A stretch of DNA of 64,000 bases from Chlamydoabsidia padenii (taxonomy: Eukaryota > Mucoromycota > Mucoromycetes > Mucorales > Cunninghamellaceae). The translations under genes were made by a program, and so were the position numbers. The stretch covers positions 496,001 through 560,000 of the forward strand of contig JAIWND010000016.1 in assembly GCA_025330725.1 (NCBI GenBank), read 5' to 3'. Shown here one piece after another: positions 24,380 through 36,884 of this stretch. The notes beneath the pieces are model-generated. The model was not told the origin of the DNA, did not search any database, and saw only the letters and a program-made list of their open reading frames with translations. Position 1 is the stretch's first letter, and every line of letters starts with the position of its first letter.

Positions 24380-25757
24380 TTAAGAGGACCATGGATTATC
24401 TAATGTATCTTGTTGTTGCCATTGGAAAGAAGACAAGGTTGTGGGTTCACCAATTCCTGCAAATGCAATATCGCGCTGTTCACAGGCCACATGATCAAAA
24501 AAGTGATCATCCGGGTCCTTCCTGGTATGCTCCTGTCGAGCCCCATGCCATTGAGCAATCAGATCCGCAAATGCAGCCTGTTTAGCGGGTTCAATGTCGT
24601 TCTTTAAATCAGTGGTTGAGGTGGATGCCAATAAAGCAGGTGGTGCCCAAGGATCATCATTAGTGTTGTTAGTGGTGGTTGGCATATCGGGTGTGAAAGA
24701 TACATTTGGTGGTGTGATGCTGAGTGATTGGGTAAAAGATGAGCACAGTTCAGGATCATCGTAATAGGTTGGGGTTATTGTTGCAAATGCTCTAGTGCCT
24801 TCGTCTTCCATCATCGCTCTTTGTTGTTGCATCCTATCGTCTTCTATCCTTTGAGTATCTTTGTCCATTGATGATAATGTTTCTTGTTGACGTGATGAAT
24901 CCTGTTGTTGTTCAAGATGTTTTTTGTGTGTTCGAGGTGGTGGAGGTGGCGGTGTATTGGCCAACACAGGTGAAGAGGGCGAGGATGAGTTTGTTGTTGT
25001 TGAAGAAAAGGACGACAAGGAAGAGGTGGAAGAGGAGACTAGAGGTGAAACAGTTGACTTGGATAGTGTTGATGCTGGTCGTCGAGTACGTGGTGCCTTT
25101 TTAATGTTATCGTTATGGCTGATAGATTGTGGTGACGAGTTGACATCAAGTAAAGACGATAAGGAATCGTTTTTAACGTTATCGGTGGTTGGCATAGTCT
25201 TACTGATAGATTGTGGTGGTGACGAGTCGACATCAAGTAAAGACGATAAGGAATCTTGTGGTGATGATAGAGGAGTAGGTACAAGAATCGTATTGTGTGG
25301 TGATCCTTTAGGCAAGGTCGCTTCCACTGTTGATGAGCTACTATTTCTTGGTGCCAAGCTGGATGATGTCGAGGGTTTTCTTCTTCCACCAAATAACAAG
25401 TGGTCAATATCATCTTTATCGTCATCCAATAGTGAAGAGGTAGGCCGCAGAGATGTCGATGACCGTGGATTGTTTCGCTTGTTACCAAATTTGCTAACGT
25501 CAATACCTCCAAAGATACTGCCACCGTGAACCGTCTTGTTGTTCACAGTTCGGCTTGTTGATGATGAAGAAGAAGAAGAAGGTATAGGTGTTTTCGACAT
25601 TGATTTTATCGTTGACGATGTTGTGCTGATGGCGTTGAGAGGATCTATAATAATGTTGCCATCAGTACAGTGTCTTCGTCATCAAGTTACAATAATCTCA
25701 CTTACCATCACCAAACAAAAGACCATGTTTAGCTCTTTGTTTCGATTTGAAGGACAT
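24380..25757 (-). CDS. Ser-rich disordered protein with DPW/NPW motifs
   Basis: Two exons: complement(join(24380..25644,25706..25757)), 438 residues. The short first exon gives MSFKSKQRAKHGLLFGD; the rest is largely Ser/Pro/Thr-rich. It contains two near-identical segments (NDSLSSLLDV and DSLSSLLDVDSS), a Pro run (PPPPPPRTHK), a DDPWAPP motif and a conserved-looking C-terminal region (ADLIAQWHGARQEHTRKDP...) ending in DNPWSS. DPW-type motifs can bind clathrin adaptors, so a trafficking role is possible but untested. No family recognised. Confidence 0.7.
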
Positions 25758-26026
25758 TTTAAATAAAAGGTATCAATAAAAGAAGGAGAAAGAGAATGAT
25801 GATCCAATTCATACATTAGAGCAAAAGCGGGATTTAAAATAAAATGACTGACCATATAAAGCCAAGTAAAAATAGGAGATAGGTGTTCATTTCAGGGTGA
25901 TTGATATGAGACAAGTTGATTTTATTGCAGAATAATTTAAAACTGATAATAAAGTGGATGGGGGTAAGAGGGGGGGGGGATAAATGACATAATATATCTA
26001 TAGTTTGACAGTAAAGATACCCTACT
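25758..26026. other. Short intergenic stretch
   Basis: Contains GCGGGATTTAAA at 25827-25838, 70 bases upstream of the ATG of the Ser-rich gene. No gene seen. Confidence 0.5.
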
Positions 26027-29000
26027 TCAAGGAGCCACACGCTTGAGCTTGGTAACATAGGCATGTAAAGAGGTTCGATTGCTGCTGTTGTCTGATATAT
26101 CATCCTTTTCTTCTGTCGATGATTCCATTTGTTGTGTTCGTTTCGCTAGTTCCATATCCCGATAAAGACATTCCACAGCTGTCTTGGTGCCATTTTCTTG
26201 TCGAATCGCTTCACCCAGTAGCCGAGCTTTGCTTATCATTGCTTGGTTTTGTGTGATTGTCAGCAGGTGATCTTTTAGCTTGGCTTTGGTCAACTTTGGC
26301 ATACAAATACCTACACCCTGCGCTTCGATTCGTTGCGCCCAAAACCTCTGGTCACCAAAGAAGGGTTTAATAACAGTTGGTAATCCAGCGCGAAGACCTA
26401 GTTCATCGAGAGTAAGTATGTTAAATTGAATTCCCGCCCCCCCTTCAATCCTTACCAGCTGCACATGTCCCTGCGCCACCATGGTGAACAACACCTTGTA
26501 TCAATGGGAATAACCAATCATGAGGGACAGAATCCAAGCTGAGAATCACGTCAGGGTGTTCTTGTAAAATGTGTGATGATCGGGCCTTTCCTTGTTGCTG
26601 ATTGTCTTGATTCCTTGCGGACCACCCTTTACATACAATGGCACGCACACCTGCTTCCACCACAGCATCCACAATCACACGAGACATCGCATCAGGATCA
26701 GACACAATGATGGATCCAAAGCCAATATACACCACCGGTCGTACATCTTTCTTCTTATCCAATGGGTCATCCTCTAGTTGTAAAAAGGATAAGAGTTCTG
26801 GAGGTGGTTGCCAATAATCCCTTGTTGTGTCCACTTTGTGTTCGTCCAAAAACCAATAGCCAGTGCAATGGATATAATCAGGCCAGTCCTTGGGAATAGG
26901 TTGTATTAGAGATGAGAAGGAGTACAGGCAAGGGACCCGAGATAGTTCCAATCGTTCCAGCGATGTCGGAGCCAAACCAAGCTTTTCGCGCCGAAATCGG
27001 TTAATGGGTTTAGAGGTGCCGAGCCACATTGCCATATCAATTAGCGTGTAAGTCATGTCGTTGTAGATAGGTCCACCAGAGATGGTAGAAGATGCAAAAG
27101 GATGGGGGAATTTGGTGGTTCTGGTCCAAGGAAATGGCATTGATCGAAAATAGGGAATTTCTACAAGACAAATGAATGAGAAGGGGATGGTTATAACAAT
27201 TATATTCGAGTATTTACCTAGTTTTTCGGCGAAATGAATGCCCACCATGGCGCTTGGGCTTTCAATCAATACATCCGTCCCTTGGCACGCTTCCCAGGCT
27301 GTTTCTAGTAGAGTATCCAGCCAGGTATAAAACTGAGTGATTAAAAAGTATCTTGTTAATTCATCGCACATTTATCCTATTGTTTCATACTTACAAATTT
27401 GGACCCATTCTTGATAAAAGAGATTGATAAAAAATTGTTTTCGATACATAGTTTCATCAGATCCTCGGGATTACCACCAATAGACTTGAATTCAATACCA
27501 TGATTTTCGATCCATTGTTTGTATTCTTCGTGAGTAGCAATCCGGCAATGATGAGCACCATTCTTCTGTAGTTGTTTGCATAATGCAATATAAGGCTGCA
27601 CATCTCCTCGGGACCCAATAGTCAGGCAAGTGACGATCTTTGGCTTGGACGATCTGCGGTTTCGTGGCAAGTGGTGATCTGGTTTCGTCAAGCTTGTAAG
27701 TACAGGAGGTCCGCCTATCATAGATAAAAACAAAGCATTTAGATACGCCGCAAGTCTTCCCACTTACCATATTTGGACGGCGGAGTGACATGTACTGTTG
27801 CCATTTTCTTCTCAAGATGAGCATCCTTTGATTTGCGTCTTGAATGTGGAAGATGTCTATGAACATCATGATATGTGGCAAGAGGAGATAGTATATTAGT
27901 ACATAACTTGATAGCACACATTTTTTCTCATGTTACCTTTTGGATTCATCAGAGGCAAGTTGACAAATGGATTGTTTCGGTGACTTGAGAGACAACAAAG
28001 CCAAGCAGCTATCCCTCAATCGCAAGGATGAGAAATCAAACAGTATCTACAATAATCATGGATTAGTATCGCCAACATATCAATTTGTTTTTAGACATAT
28101 ACCTCTTCATTCATGTCCCTTGTGGTCACCCCAATATTATACAGAGAATAATAGCCATGCTTTTTCGGTGATCGGATGCTGGCAATGTCGTTGTAAGGAA
28201 TGATGATCTAAATAAGTAAGATGCATATTAGGATGATGTTCAATACTTAGAGTATTCTTTTCATATTACTTTTTGATGACCCGCCAAAATGTTGGCATGG
28301 AAACATGCAAAATCCTGCGTAAAGTAGAGTCGCCCATAATAAGGAAGTATTCTCCATAGAGTTGCTTTGTAAACTATCAAGATAAAGAGATTTAATATTC
28401 ACATCGTGTTTTTTTTTTTGCTGCCGTGTTACCTGCAATCACGTCTTTGTTTGTACCAAGCATTGGGAAATACCTTTGCAATTGTTCTTGTAAAGTCGAC
28501 TGATATTGTTCCTCCATATCATCAGTTTCCGTATCACCAGATGACGGTGACCCAATGGCCGCATCCACTTGTCCCCGTAATCCACTACATATCCACATGG
28601 GTACCGAAGATAGATCGTCCTTCTTCCTTGGATTTGTTTGTTGATCCATGTCTTTATGTCGATTAAGAGTAAGTGATGATGTGAGTTGTGATAAATGAGG
28701 AGTTACCACTGGAATCGATAGATGTTTTACTGCCGATGATGATGTGGCACCAGTGTGTGTCTGTTTTAGTGAAGGAGTGACGGGTAAAGATGTCGCTCTG
28801 GACGCCAGTTGTTGTAAAGGTTTAGTTGCAAGGTGCTTGATGGCTTTAAACGACCCGCTTCGATTTCGTCTAGATGGTTTTTCAATACCGCGTCGTTCAG
28901 CGTCTGGTGCTAAAGATGCTGTCGGTGATGTACCCATATTATTTGCTCGTTGTTCCAATGGTTTGGATGGGATATGAGTGCCACTACTATCATGTATGAT

Positions 29001-30241
29001 CGTCTTGTTGATGGATGACTCGTGTGGTGTAGACTCCATGGTGGCATTATCTTGATGATCAGGACACAGTGTAGAGTGTGTTGCATGGGCAAGTGCACGT
29101 ATGTAATATAAAGGTACTGCTAACTTGCTATTGTCGTTTTCCACACCCAGTGTTGTCAGTCCTGGCTTTGCTGCATCCATTTGAGTATCGTCATCATCGT
29201 CGCCGCTGGTCATATCGTCCATTGTCGTGAGGTCGGAAGGGGACTCACTCTTCTCCGCACCTTGTTGTTTCCAATATCCATTTATCGTTTTATACGCCTT
29301 GTCGATATCAGGGAAGAAGACAAAGTAGTACTAATCAAACAAATATATATATAACGTTAGTTCCTGTGCATTCCTAGAGTGTTCTAAAGCAAACTTACCA
29401 CATCGTCTGCCTCTTGTAGTTGCATTCCAAGAAGAGAACGGTCAATATCAAGCTGTGAAGAATCAGAGAGGGACACCTTGATGTATTCAACGAGATCAAA
29501 CGCTGAAGCCTTCAAGATATTTGTCGTCTTGTCAAAGGGTAGAGTGATTCGGACGCTATCACCGTCGTTTTTGGCCATAAACATGGTTCGTTGTAAATCG
29601 TCCACCCATTCCTTTTTCGATACTTCAGAATCCGCAAAAAAGGTGTGTCGCCCAGTAGGAGTCCATAGTTCGAATCCGTGTTGTTTTCTTGCTCTTGTTG
29701 TTTCTTGGATTCTAGAAACAGTCTTGAGATTGATGCTGCCCAAAGGTTGATAATGGGTTTCCGCCGATCCATACCAGACAAGAACGTCATGTTGTAAAAT
29801 AAAGTAATATCGTGAAGTCAATAATGAGGTCTTTGGGTTCTTCTTGGTGAGATATCCGGCCTTTCTTGGTGCATCCTACAAGATTTTGTTAATTCTTACT
29901 TGCCATTCCCCCCTCCCTCTCGCTTTTTTTTATTTTTATACTTACTTCTTCGCCAGGCAATGGTGCAAAGAAACATATGCGTTCATTAGTCAGGTACATC
30001 CAACCAGGTAGTGTTACTAGTTTGACGAGGTAACAAGGATATTCTTATCATTATCATTAAAAAAATTAAGCAAAAGAAAAAAAATTAAATCATGTCCACT
30101 TTTTATATCTTTTATCAAATTACCGCCGACGATGATTTCGGAGTTTGACAATGAAAAGGCTGTACGTACTAAACACTCATGATCCTCCATTTTATCTTGA
30201 TCCTCCAATACCTCAATAGGTGGTCTTCTTTCGATTGACAT
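26027..30241 (-). CDS. ATG26: Sterol 3-beta-glucosyltransferase, Atg26 type
   Basis: Twelve exons: complement(join(26027..26397,26456..27160,27218..27332,27395..27714,27768..27856,27937..28046,28103..28207,28270..28373,28433..29330,29399..29875,29946..30017,30124..30241)), about 1160 residues. The enzyme moves glucose from UDP-glucose to sterols, and in some yeasts is needed for pexophagy. Domain order is GRAM (MYLTNERICFFAPLP), PH (AGYLTKKNP...WVDDLQRTM), disordered linker, second GRAM (LPYYGRLYFTQDFACFHAN), then a GT1 glycosyltransferase with GSRGDVQPYIALC, VVYIGFGS and the donor-binding HHGGAGTCAAGLRAGLP. Exons 3-12 join perfectly. Exons 1 and 2 do not: exon 2 carries one base too many near 30000 (TGG-G-ATG), so the first GRAM is out of frame as sequenced. 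It is either an assembly error or a real lesion. Confidence 0.92.
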
Positions 30242-30907
30242 TTCTGATTGAAGGGTATATTTAGAAGATTGGGTCTAGAGGACAAATAGACAATGACCGT
30301 TAGAGTTGTTGGTTGATTCATGTATATGTTCTTACCATTAGTGGCATGGGAGGATCCATCGATATCTTTGGGATTTCTTTGGGATCTGTTTTGCTATTTA
30401 GGGGCATTGTTGGAAGAAGAAGAATGGCAAAGAACACAAGCAAGGGTTGTGAAAAAGAAATCACACCATGTACTTTGGTAGCTGGGGTATCGAGCATTCT
30501 ATTCCATCAATTCAGTCGCCGCTTTCCGCACCCTTCCATTGAAGGGTTGATGGATTTAAAACGCATACCTGCATGAAATTCCTAATCCGACAAACTAGCT
30601 CCGACTGAGAAGGAGCATTGGCACCAGCACTGCCATTTTTTTCACCCTCCGCCAAATGAAAGTACATGGTGTTTATGCCACAAAGTTGTTCGCCGGGATT
30701 TGAAAATTGTTCCACCCGCCTGATTGAATAAAGTGAGTTTCTTTTCTTTCCTTCTCTTTCACTTTTTAAAGCATTATCTCTGAAAAGAATGGTACTTTTA
30801 TCAAACGCAGTCTTTGAAAGTAAAAAAGAAATAAGAAAACCAAGTAGATCAACGTCATACTGACGACATGCATTCGTCTTTCTTTTTTTTGGGGAGGGGG
30901 GCGTAAC
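30242..30907. other. Intergenic
   Basis: Upstream of Atg26. Contains CCGGGATTTGAA at 30693-30704. A 137-codon minus frame (30512-30925) overlaps the decarboxylase fragment and is judged a shadow. Confidence 0.5.
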
Positions 30908-31371
30908 TCGTAAAGCACGTATCAAGGAATCAGGTGAAAGTGATCATGATACTGTCCTTACTTCTGTTTATGGAACTCGTTGGGCTGCTGAAGGAATTTC
31001 AAGGTAAGGACTTCTTGTTATTTAGTTTCATTTGTTACCTTCACGTACTAATTCAACCTCTTGTCACCTTCCAGGTACCAAATGCCTGCCGTAAGATTTT
31101 AAAAAAATGCTGTATCTATATCATACAGGACGTACTAAACCAAACGAACTTTATAATCTTTATAGGATGAAATGCCGTCAAGTAAGTAACCTCAATGGAA
31201 TTAAAATAAAATAAAAACAAGATGATCTAACCTTTGTGTATGTACCTGACTATTTAGCAACTGCTTATCAATTAGTCAAGGATGAACTTCAATTAGATGG
31301 TAGTCCTTTTATTAACCTTGTCATATTTGTCACCACCTACATTGAAGAAGAGACGCAAAGATTGATGACTG
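30908..31371 (+). pseudogene. Glutamate decarboxylase, N-terminal fragment
   Basis: Four exon-like pieces still have good splice borders: to 31003, 31075-31090, 31166-31181 and 31258-31371. They read ...SDHDTVLTSVYGTRW, RYQMPA, DEMPS and TAYQLVKDELQLDG...NLVIFVTTYIEEETQRLM, which is the N-terminal lobe of PLP-dependent glutamate decarboxylase, the enzyme that makes GABA. No start ATG lies in frame, and the segment after 31371 reaches a stop within about a dozen codons. The whole PLP-binding part (about 400 residues) is missing; LRR-like sequence follows instead. A remnant, probably not functional. Confidence 0.75.
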
Positions 31372-31479
31372 GTAAGTGAATCACCACCTCAAAGCATACG
31401 TCGATATTAACCCTCTTCTCTTTCTATTTATAATGATGATTTTGGTAATGATATTATTAAGCTACTTTTACCAGCAGCC

Positions 31480-31846
31480 AACGAATCGTTGCATCACAAA
31501 CTGTAATACCATTTATCCTGAGATCTTCATGGCCTTTATCAAGTCCCGACCTCGCCTTCATAAACTCGGTTTAATCGATTGCAAAGTTACTGACTCCATA
31601 GTGGACACCATCACTGACTTTATGCCTGACCTACAACATCTGGATTTGTCTGGAAACAGTGGAATCACTATCCCTGCTATGGGACGACTGATAAAGGCGT
31701 GCACAAAGCTAACTCATTTGCATCTTTCTGATGATAATTTCTTTGATGGAACCTATACCTTTCTTACCGCTTCTATTCCTTTCGTTATTGGAACAGAAAC
31801 AACTGGACATTATTCGAAGATCTTTGAATACGGCAATCTAAAGTAG
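31480..31846 (+). pseudogene. LRR fragment (F-box/LRR type)
   Basis: One open frame encodes several leucine-rich repeats: LHKLGLIDCKVTDSIVDTI, LQHLDLSGNSGITIPAMGRL and LTHLHLSDDNFFDG. It starts after a splice-acceptor-like CTTTTACCAG at 31479. It has no start of its own and no F-box is visible. Such repeats are typical of the large F-box/LRR families of early-diverging fungi. It may be the 3' end of a gene whose 5' part was replaced by the decarboxylase fragment. A tail of about 30 residues after the repeats has no LRR pattern. Confidence 0.55.
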
Positions 31847-31906
31847 GAAATGGATGGAATGACATGGAACAACTTGGTGTGGGTGGGTCACTTACTCTTT
31901 TTATGT

Positions 31907-32230
31907 AGTATAGTTGTTTAGAATATGTAACCTTGTAAATATCAATATCAATAAACTTTGTATGTATACTCTTTTTTTTTTTTTTTTGATAGTGGTACCT
32001 GGTGGTGGTGGATGGGAAACTTGATGTCATTTGCACGGAGGGAAGTCTCTGTATAATAAACCTATTGTCTTTGGTATGTCTTTGTACTTTAAATAAAGTC
32101 TCTGGCAGTTTGATTTGCTATACGTGGGTAACTGAAACCATTACTGTGTGATATGATAAACGAATATACTTTTACTCTTGGAAATGATAATTTATGCATG
32201 AATCTGTCATTGAATTTAAACAGAGTTAAC
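31907..32230 (+). repeat. Dispersed repeat, copy A
   Basis: About 320 bases are clearly related to 47243-47611 in the same orientation. Shared landmarks in order are AGTATAGTTG, TCAATATCAAT, GATAGTGGT, GGGAAGTCTCTGTAT, AGTCTTTGG, AGTCTCT, TTATGCATGAATC, GTCATTGAATT and a final GTTAAC. The flanks are unrelated, so the ends are roughly defined. No coding capacity. Confidence 0.8.
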
Positions 32231-32429
32231 AAAAAAGAGGGGGAAGGTACTCGTTTGTGATTGGTTCCCAGAAAATAAAAAAGTTACATCATTCCTGGGT
32301 CATTTGATGTGGAATAAAAAATAAAAACGCTAGCGTTTTTTCATCTTGCCCCTCTCTTTCTTTCAAAATAATAATGCCATCTCTACTATTAAACACATTA
32401 TAGACTATTATCTTATCTTTCCACCTTCT

Positions 32430-33275
32430 ATGACCCATAATCCATTAACTGCTTCTCAACGATTTATCACGTATGTTTTATCACTATTTGATATACAAAC
32501 TCCATCACCACAACAAGAACAGCAATATGAATCAACAGGTCTTTTATCACCCACCTACTCCTCATCGTCCAATTACTTTATGACTAATTCCATGGTGCTT
32601 GTCCAACGACAAGTTGATTACAAATACACCTACTCACCCTGGTCGTTGGGTATCTGGTTCAAGGGGTTATCGAAATACAAGTTATATCAAATGATCATGA
32701 ATCTACAACCACTACGATATACCTCAAGTACAACGATACCACATACTGACGATATACCTTCTGACAATACGATGATATCACCCGTGAACCAATTACTATC
32801 GATTCAACAACAGACACATGAAATCGTCCACCAATTAGATCATTTACGACCCAGTGATCAATTTGCTCAAGCCGATTCGATCACTCGCTCACTTCATCCT
32901 CTTGTCCGTCTCTCAACCGATACACTTCCATGGCCTTTTTCTCTCTTGGCTCTCCTCACCATTGTTCAAGAATTACTCAACATATCGACTTCAGCTCAAC
33001 TTCGTCGGCATGTGTTTTATCGTTGCAAATGGGGCCGTTGGATCATTCTTGAAATGGCAACTCTTTTAAAAACGGCATCATTGGATATAACTATAGAATC
33101 AACAACAACGAATCAACTCTTGTGGGATCGTTTAAATCATCCTCTTCAGGAACAACAACATTGGATCTTGGCGTGGTTGGAACTTACTTGTACAAGCATG
33201 GCTAAATATGATCATCATTGGAAATTCAAACAAGAATATCAAGATGTGATCGAAATGGCCAAGGAACTCTTTTAA
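32430..33275 (+). CDS. Orphan protein, 281 residues
   Basis: A single open frame; the first ATG in frame is at 32430 although the frame is open upstream to about 32346. The N-terminal region holds MTHNPLTASQRFITYVLSLF and a Gln-rich patch. The middle holds YTYSPWSLGIWFKGLSKYK. A hydrophobic segment (PWPFSLLALLTIVQELLN) may be a buried helix rather than a membrane span, and the C-terminal third is helical and Trp-rich. Codon use looks coding over the whole length and a TA microsatellite follows the stop. No family recognised. Confidence 0.7.
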   Translation: MTHNPLTASQRFITYVLSLFDIQTPSPQQEQQYESTGLLSPTYSSSSNYFMTNSMVLVQRQVDYKYTYSPWSLGIWFKGLSKYKLYQMIMNLQPLRYTSSTTIPHTDDIPSDNTMISPVNQLLSIQQQTHEIVHQLDHLRPSDQFAQADSITRSLHPLVRLSTDTLPWPFSLLALLTIVQELLNISTSAQLRRHVFYRCKWGRWIILEMATLLKTASLDITIESTTTNQLLWDRLNHPLQEQQHWILAWLELTCTSMAKYDHHWKFKQEYQDVIEMAKELF

Positions 33276-33290
33276 ATAGTAATACTTTAC

Positions 33291-33323
<33 letters not shown>

Positions 33324-33432
33324 CAATGATAAAGTAAATGTCATCCATCATTGTGTCAAACCTACATAATAAAACGGCTATTTATTTATAATATATGTAT
33401 TCTAAATGTGTGAAGAAGGGGGGGGGAATATT

Positions 33433-33829
33433 CTACTTTATTCTACTACCATAGACCGTCTTGTTGCCCAATTTCTGTACCCGGGTAAATTTAAGCATCA
33501 AACCATCACGTTGTTTATCATCCCGTGCCAAGTCATTGATAAAAGGATAAATATCTTGTGCTGTCCATTGTGGTTTTTCCATGAATAAGCGAGTGAATCG
33601 TTCAGCCGGATCGGTCGGCAGTTCTGATAAAGGTAAATAGGTGATATAGAGTTGTGGTTGTTGTAATATATATCGTTCTGTTGTATAATATAATCCTTGA
33701 AGTGAGGTCAATGTCGGTTGTCGATTATCCAATACCAGTCGTGTTAATCTTCCCCATGTTTCCATAAAGTCCTCCAATTTCCATTCCCGACCCTATATAA
33801 AACCATCATTTATCAGTTCAAGTCATCTA

Positions 33830-33882
<53 letters not shown>

Positions 33883-34684
33883 CCATATTTACCTTTTCCA
33901 TTTCCAATACAATCGATCCCAAGAATCGACATACTTTGTAATCATCCAAACATAATAATGGATCTGACATGTCCTTGACAAAGGCTTGAAGAAAGGCGAA
34001 TCGCACAGGTTCAGGCACAAGTGCAAAATCTTGATCCAAACAAAGATGGGCTTCTTGTATCGATAGAGACCGAATATTATACCCAAGAATAGTCGCATTT
34101 GTAGATAAACCGTCCAACATATGGTGAAGATAGGTCGAATCAATACATCGATGATAATTATCCAGTACAAACGCATTCATCTCCTTTAGAGCAGTGACAA
34201 GTTCGCGAGGACTGGCTTGGACAATGGATAATAATTGATCAAAGGTGTATAATGTGCCGGTTAGTGCTGATTCATGTTCGGGACCCGTGTATAATGTGGT
34301 CGAGAGTAAACTGGTGAGGCGGCCTACACGTGCTTTGCAGGGTAATAGTTCAATCGTGCTGGTTAGATCATCGTATACTTGCCAACTATCAAGATCGTCA
34401 GTGGTGCTGAGGACAAGGGAATTGGAGGTGTTGACTTGACGGAGACTAAACGTGGCCGATTCTGTACAAAGCACCGCTTCATCGTCAGGGAGTCCTTTGA
34501 TCGTAACGCTACATTAGAGAGAGAGAGAGAGAGAGAGAGTTGCTAGTTTCGAATTCTTGTCTTGTTGTCGTGATTAATCATACCTTGTTCCAGTTTCGAA
34601 TTCTTTTACAAGTTCTTCAGTACCAAGTTCAATCAACTTGAAACTGCCCTTGTTGAATTCAGATGAGTAGATGAGGTCAGGCAT
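33433..34684 (-). CDS. DCC1: Sister chromatid cohesion protein DCC1
   Basis: Three exons: complement(join(33433..33792,33893..34508,34584..34684)), 358 residues, near the family's usual 380-400. DCC1 joins Ctf8 and Ctf18 in an alternative clamp loader that supports cohesion during replication. The N-terminal part has AVLCTESATFSLRQVNTSNS, typical of the triple-barrel region. The middle holds helical repeats, and the C-terminal winged-helix part contains FMETW and PERFTRLF-like segments near EKPQWTAQDIYPFI. The second intron holds a poly-T tract running into poly-A on the plus strand (33829-33883), which could form a hairpin. Intact. Confidence 0.85.
33829..33883. repeat. Poly-T/poly-A inverted homopolymer in a DCC1 intron
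   Basis: About 40 T bases pass straight into about 14 A bases inside an intron. In the transcript this would fold back on itself. Confidence 0.8.
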
Positions 34685-34895
34685 TAGGTGTCGTGATCAC
34701 TATTGATTAAAAGAAAGAGAGAGAGAGAGAGAAAGAAAGAGAGACAAAGTCAAAGGGTCAAAATAATTTTATACAGAATATTGATTTCAAAGTCCGAATA
34801 AGAGAGAGAGAGAGAAGGCAAAATATGATGTTTATTGGAAATGTCAAAAAAAAAAAAAAAAAACTAGAAGAGTGCTAATACTAATACTATTGTTA

Positions 34896-36846
34896 TCATT
34901 GAGGTGGAGGTGGAGGTGGGGCGGAATCAGAATGTTCAGGTGCTATAATAGTAAAAAGTAGGTTAGAGAGATCATCCAAAGGCAATGAGGAATTAGTTAC
35001 TTACGAGGTGGTGGTGGTGGAAGTGGTGGATTTCCAGCTAAACAAAGAGCATATATATGTGATCAGTCAACATCTTTTTATTTTTATTTTTATTTGAATG
35101 CATTGACTTACTTGAGGGTGTTAAAGAAGAAGGAGGAGGTGGTGGTGGTGGTTGACCTTCCCATGATTCTCCATTGGATGGAGGAGGAGGAGGAGGAGGA
35201 GGAGGATAATACTCGTTATCACCTTGTTGTTGTTGTTGAGAGTAATCCCATTGACCCTGTTGATCATATCCACCATAACCTTCATAATAACCATACGAGC
35301 CACCATTGTTGTAATATCCACTATTGTCGTACGCATAACCAGTATTTTGCCAAGGTGCTGAACCATATGTGTTGGGTTGATGTCGATTCCTTTGCCATGG
35401 TGGAGCTGCTTCACTACTAGCAGTTTGAGTTTGTGGTGAGGATTGATAATAATTTGGTTGTTGTTGTTGTTGTTGTTGTTGCCAAGGGGCTGCTGGTGCT
35501 GGTACTGATGATGTTGGACCATACTGGTAGAATAATAATAAAAATAAGTTTAGTATAGTATCGCATGAGATGAGAGTGGAAATCTTACCTGTGACGTTTC
35601 TTCTGGTCTTTCACCCAATTCCGCCATTAGATTAAGGTATTCATGATCCAAATGTTGATCTCGAGCCCGAGCAGCTTCGACGACTTCAGGATTATCCCGT
35701 TGATTACAATCACGGGCAATATGACCATGACCACCACAAATACGACATGTAAGATTGGCGGAGAAGTTGGATCGTTCGGGGCATTCGAATCGTCTATGAC
35801 CAGGAGCACCACAATTCAAACATGTTTGATTTTCATCGTCTCGTAATGTACCGTTTAATGCTGCTAATTCCCGAAGTTGATTACGTTTTAATTCATTTTG
35901 ACCTTCTGGAGTAGATGCAGACTATATAAATTAAAAGAAGATGATTAGATTAGAGTAGATACCAAATTTAATTACTTACCGTTTCAATCGTCTTTTCAAT
36001 CATCTTGACCGCCTTTCTGACCTTTTCTTCAGTATCACCCATGACCAAACAATGTAAATCTTCTTCTTGAGCAGAATTAGCCGCCGCGTCAGTTCTTGAT
36101 TTACCCTCCTTGACAGATCCACGACCACGAATACTGATCTTGGCACCAGAATCCGATTCCATCGCTTTGAGAGTTTTACCACGAGGACCAATGAGGAGAC
36201 CAATAAAGTTAATTTCAGGGAATTCTTTGGCAGGGATGTACACCTTTTCTTGAAGTCGGGTAGGTTTTCGATAGTCGGCAGGGGGAACAAATCCTGGAAT
36301 GGTTTTCGTAGCATGTTCCACTAGTTTATGTCGTTCGTCTTCCAACTTTTTACGGTATCTGAATTCCCGAGTGTTGACACGTTTACCATCAGAGTTATAG
36401 ACTGGTTCAGGTGAAGGTGATCTATTAAAAGAAGAAGAAGAAGGTTAGTAAGAGGGGGGGGTGTCTATCTCTTGGCTTTTTTTTTTTTTTTTTTTTTTTT
36501 TTGAAAAAAATAATACCTTTCACGTTCAGGAGGTACCACATCATTTGTTCGTAGTTTTCTATTAATTTCTTCCAACCGAATCTTCACTATATAAAAGAAG
36601 AAGAAGAAGGACCAGTTAGTACAATGAACCATAACAAGATGGTTTCTATTAAACTTACAAACATAATTATCCTTTTCCTTGCCAGCCGCTTTAGGTAAAG
36701 TTGTTGGTATTCCAGTTACTTCTTTTTCTTCAGTTCCCCATCTACTGCGTCGTTTACGTTTGCGTTCTTCTTTTGGCGTCAAGTTATTGCTACTACTAGC
36801 TTCCGAATCGGGGGTGGAAGCGGCTTGACGAGGTGGTTCGGATTCT

Positions 36847-36884
<38 letters not shown>

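Noticed and set aside
24924..25529. 201-codon plus-strand frame
   Set aside because: Antisense to the Ser-rich gene; its Asp/Val/Gly-rich composition is the mirror of Ser/Thr/Asn codons.
30512..30925. 137-codon minus-strand frame
   Set aside because: Overlaps the decarboxylase fragment and has no coding features of its own.
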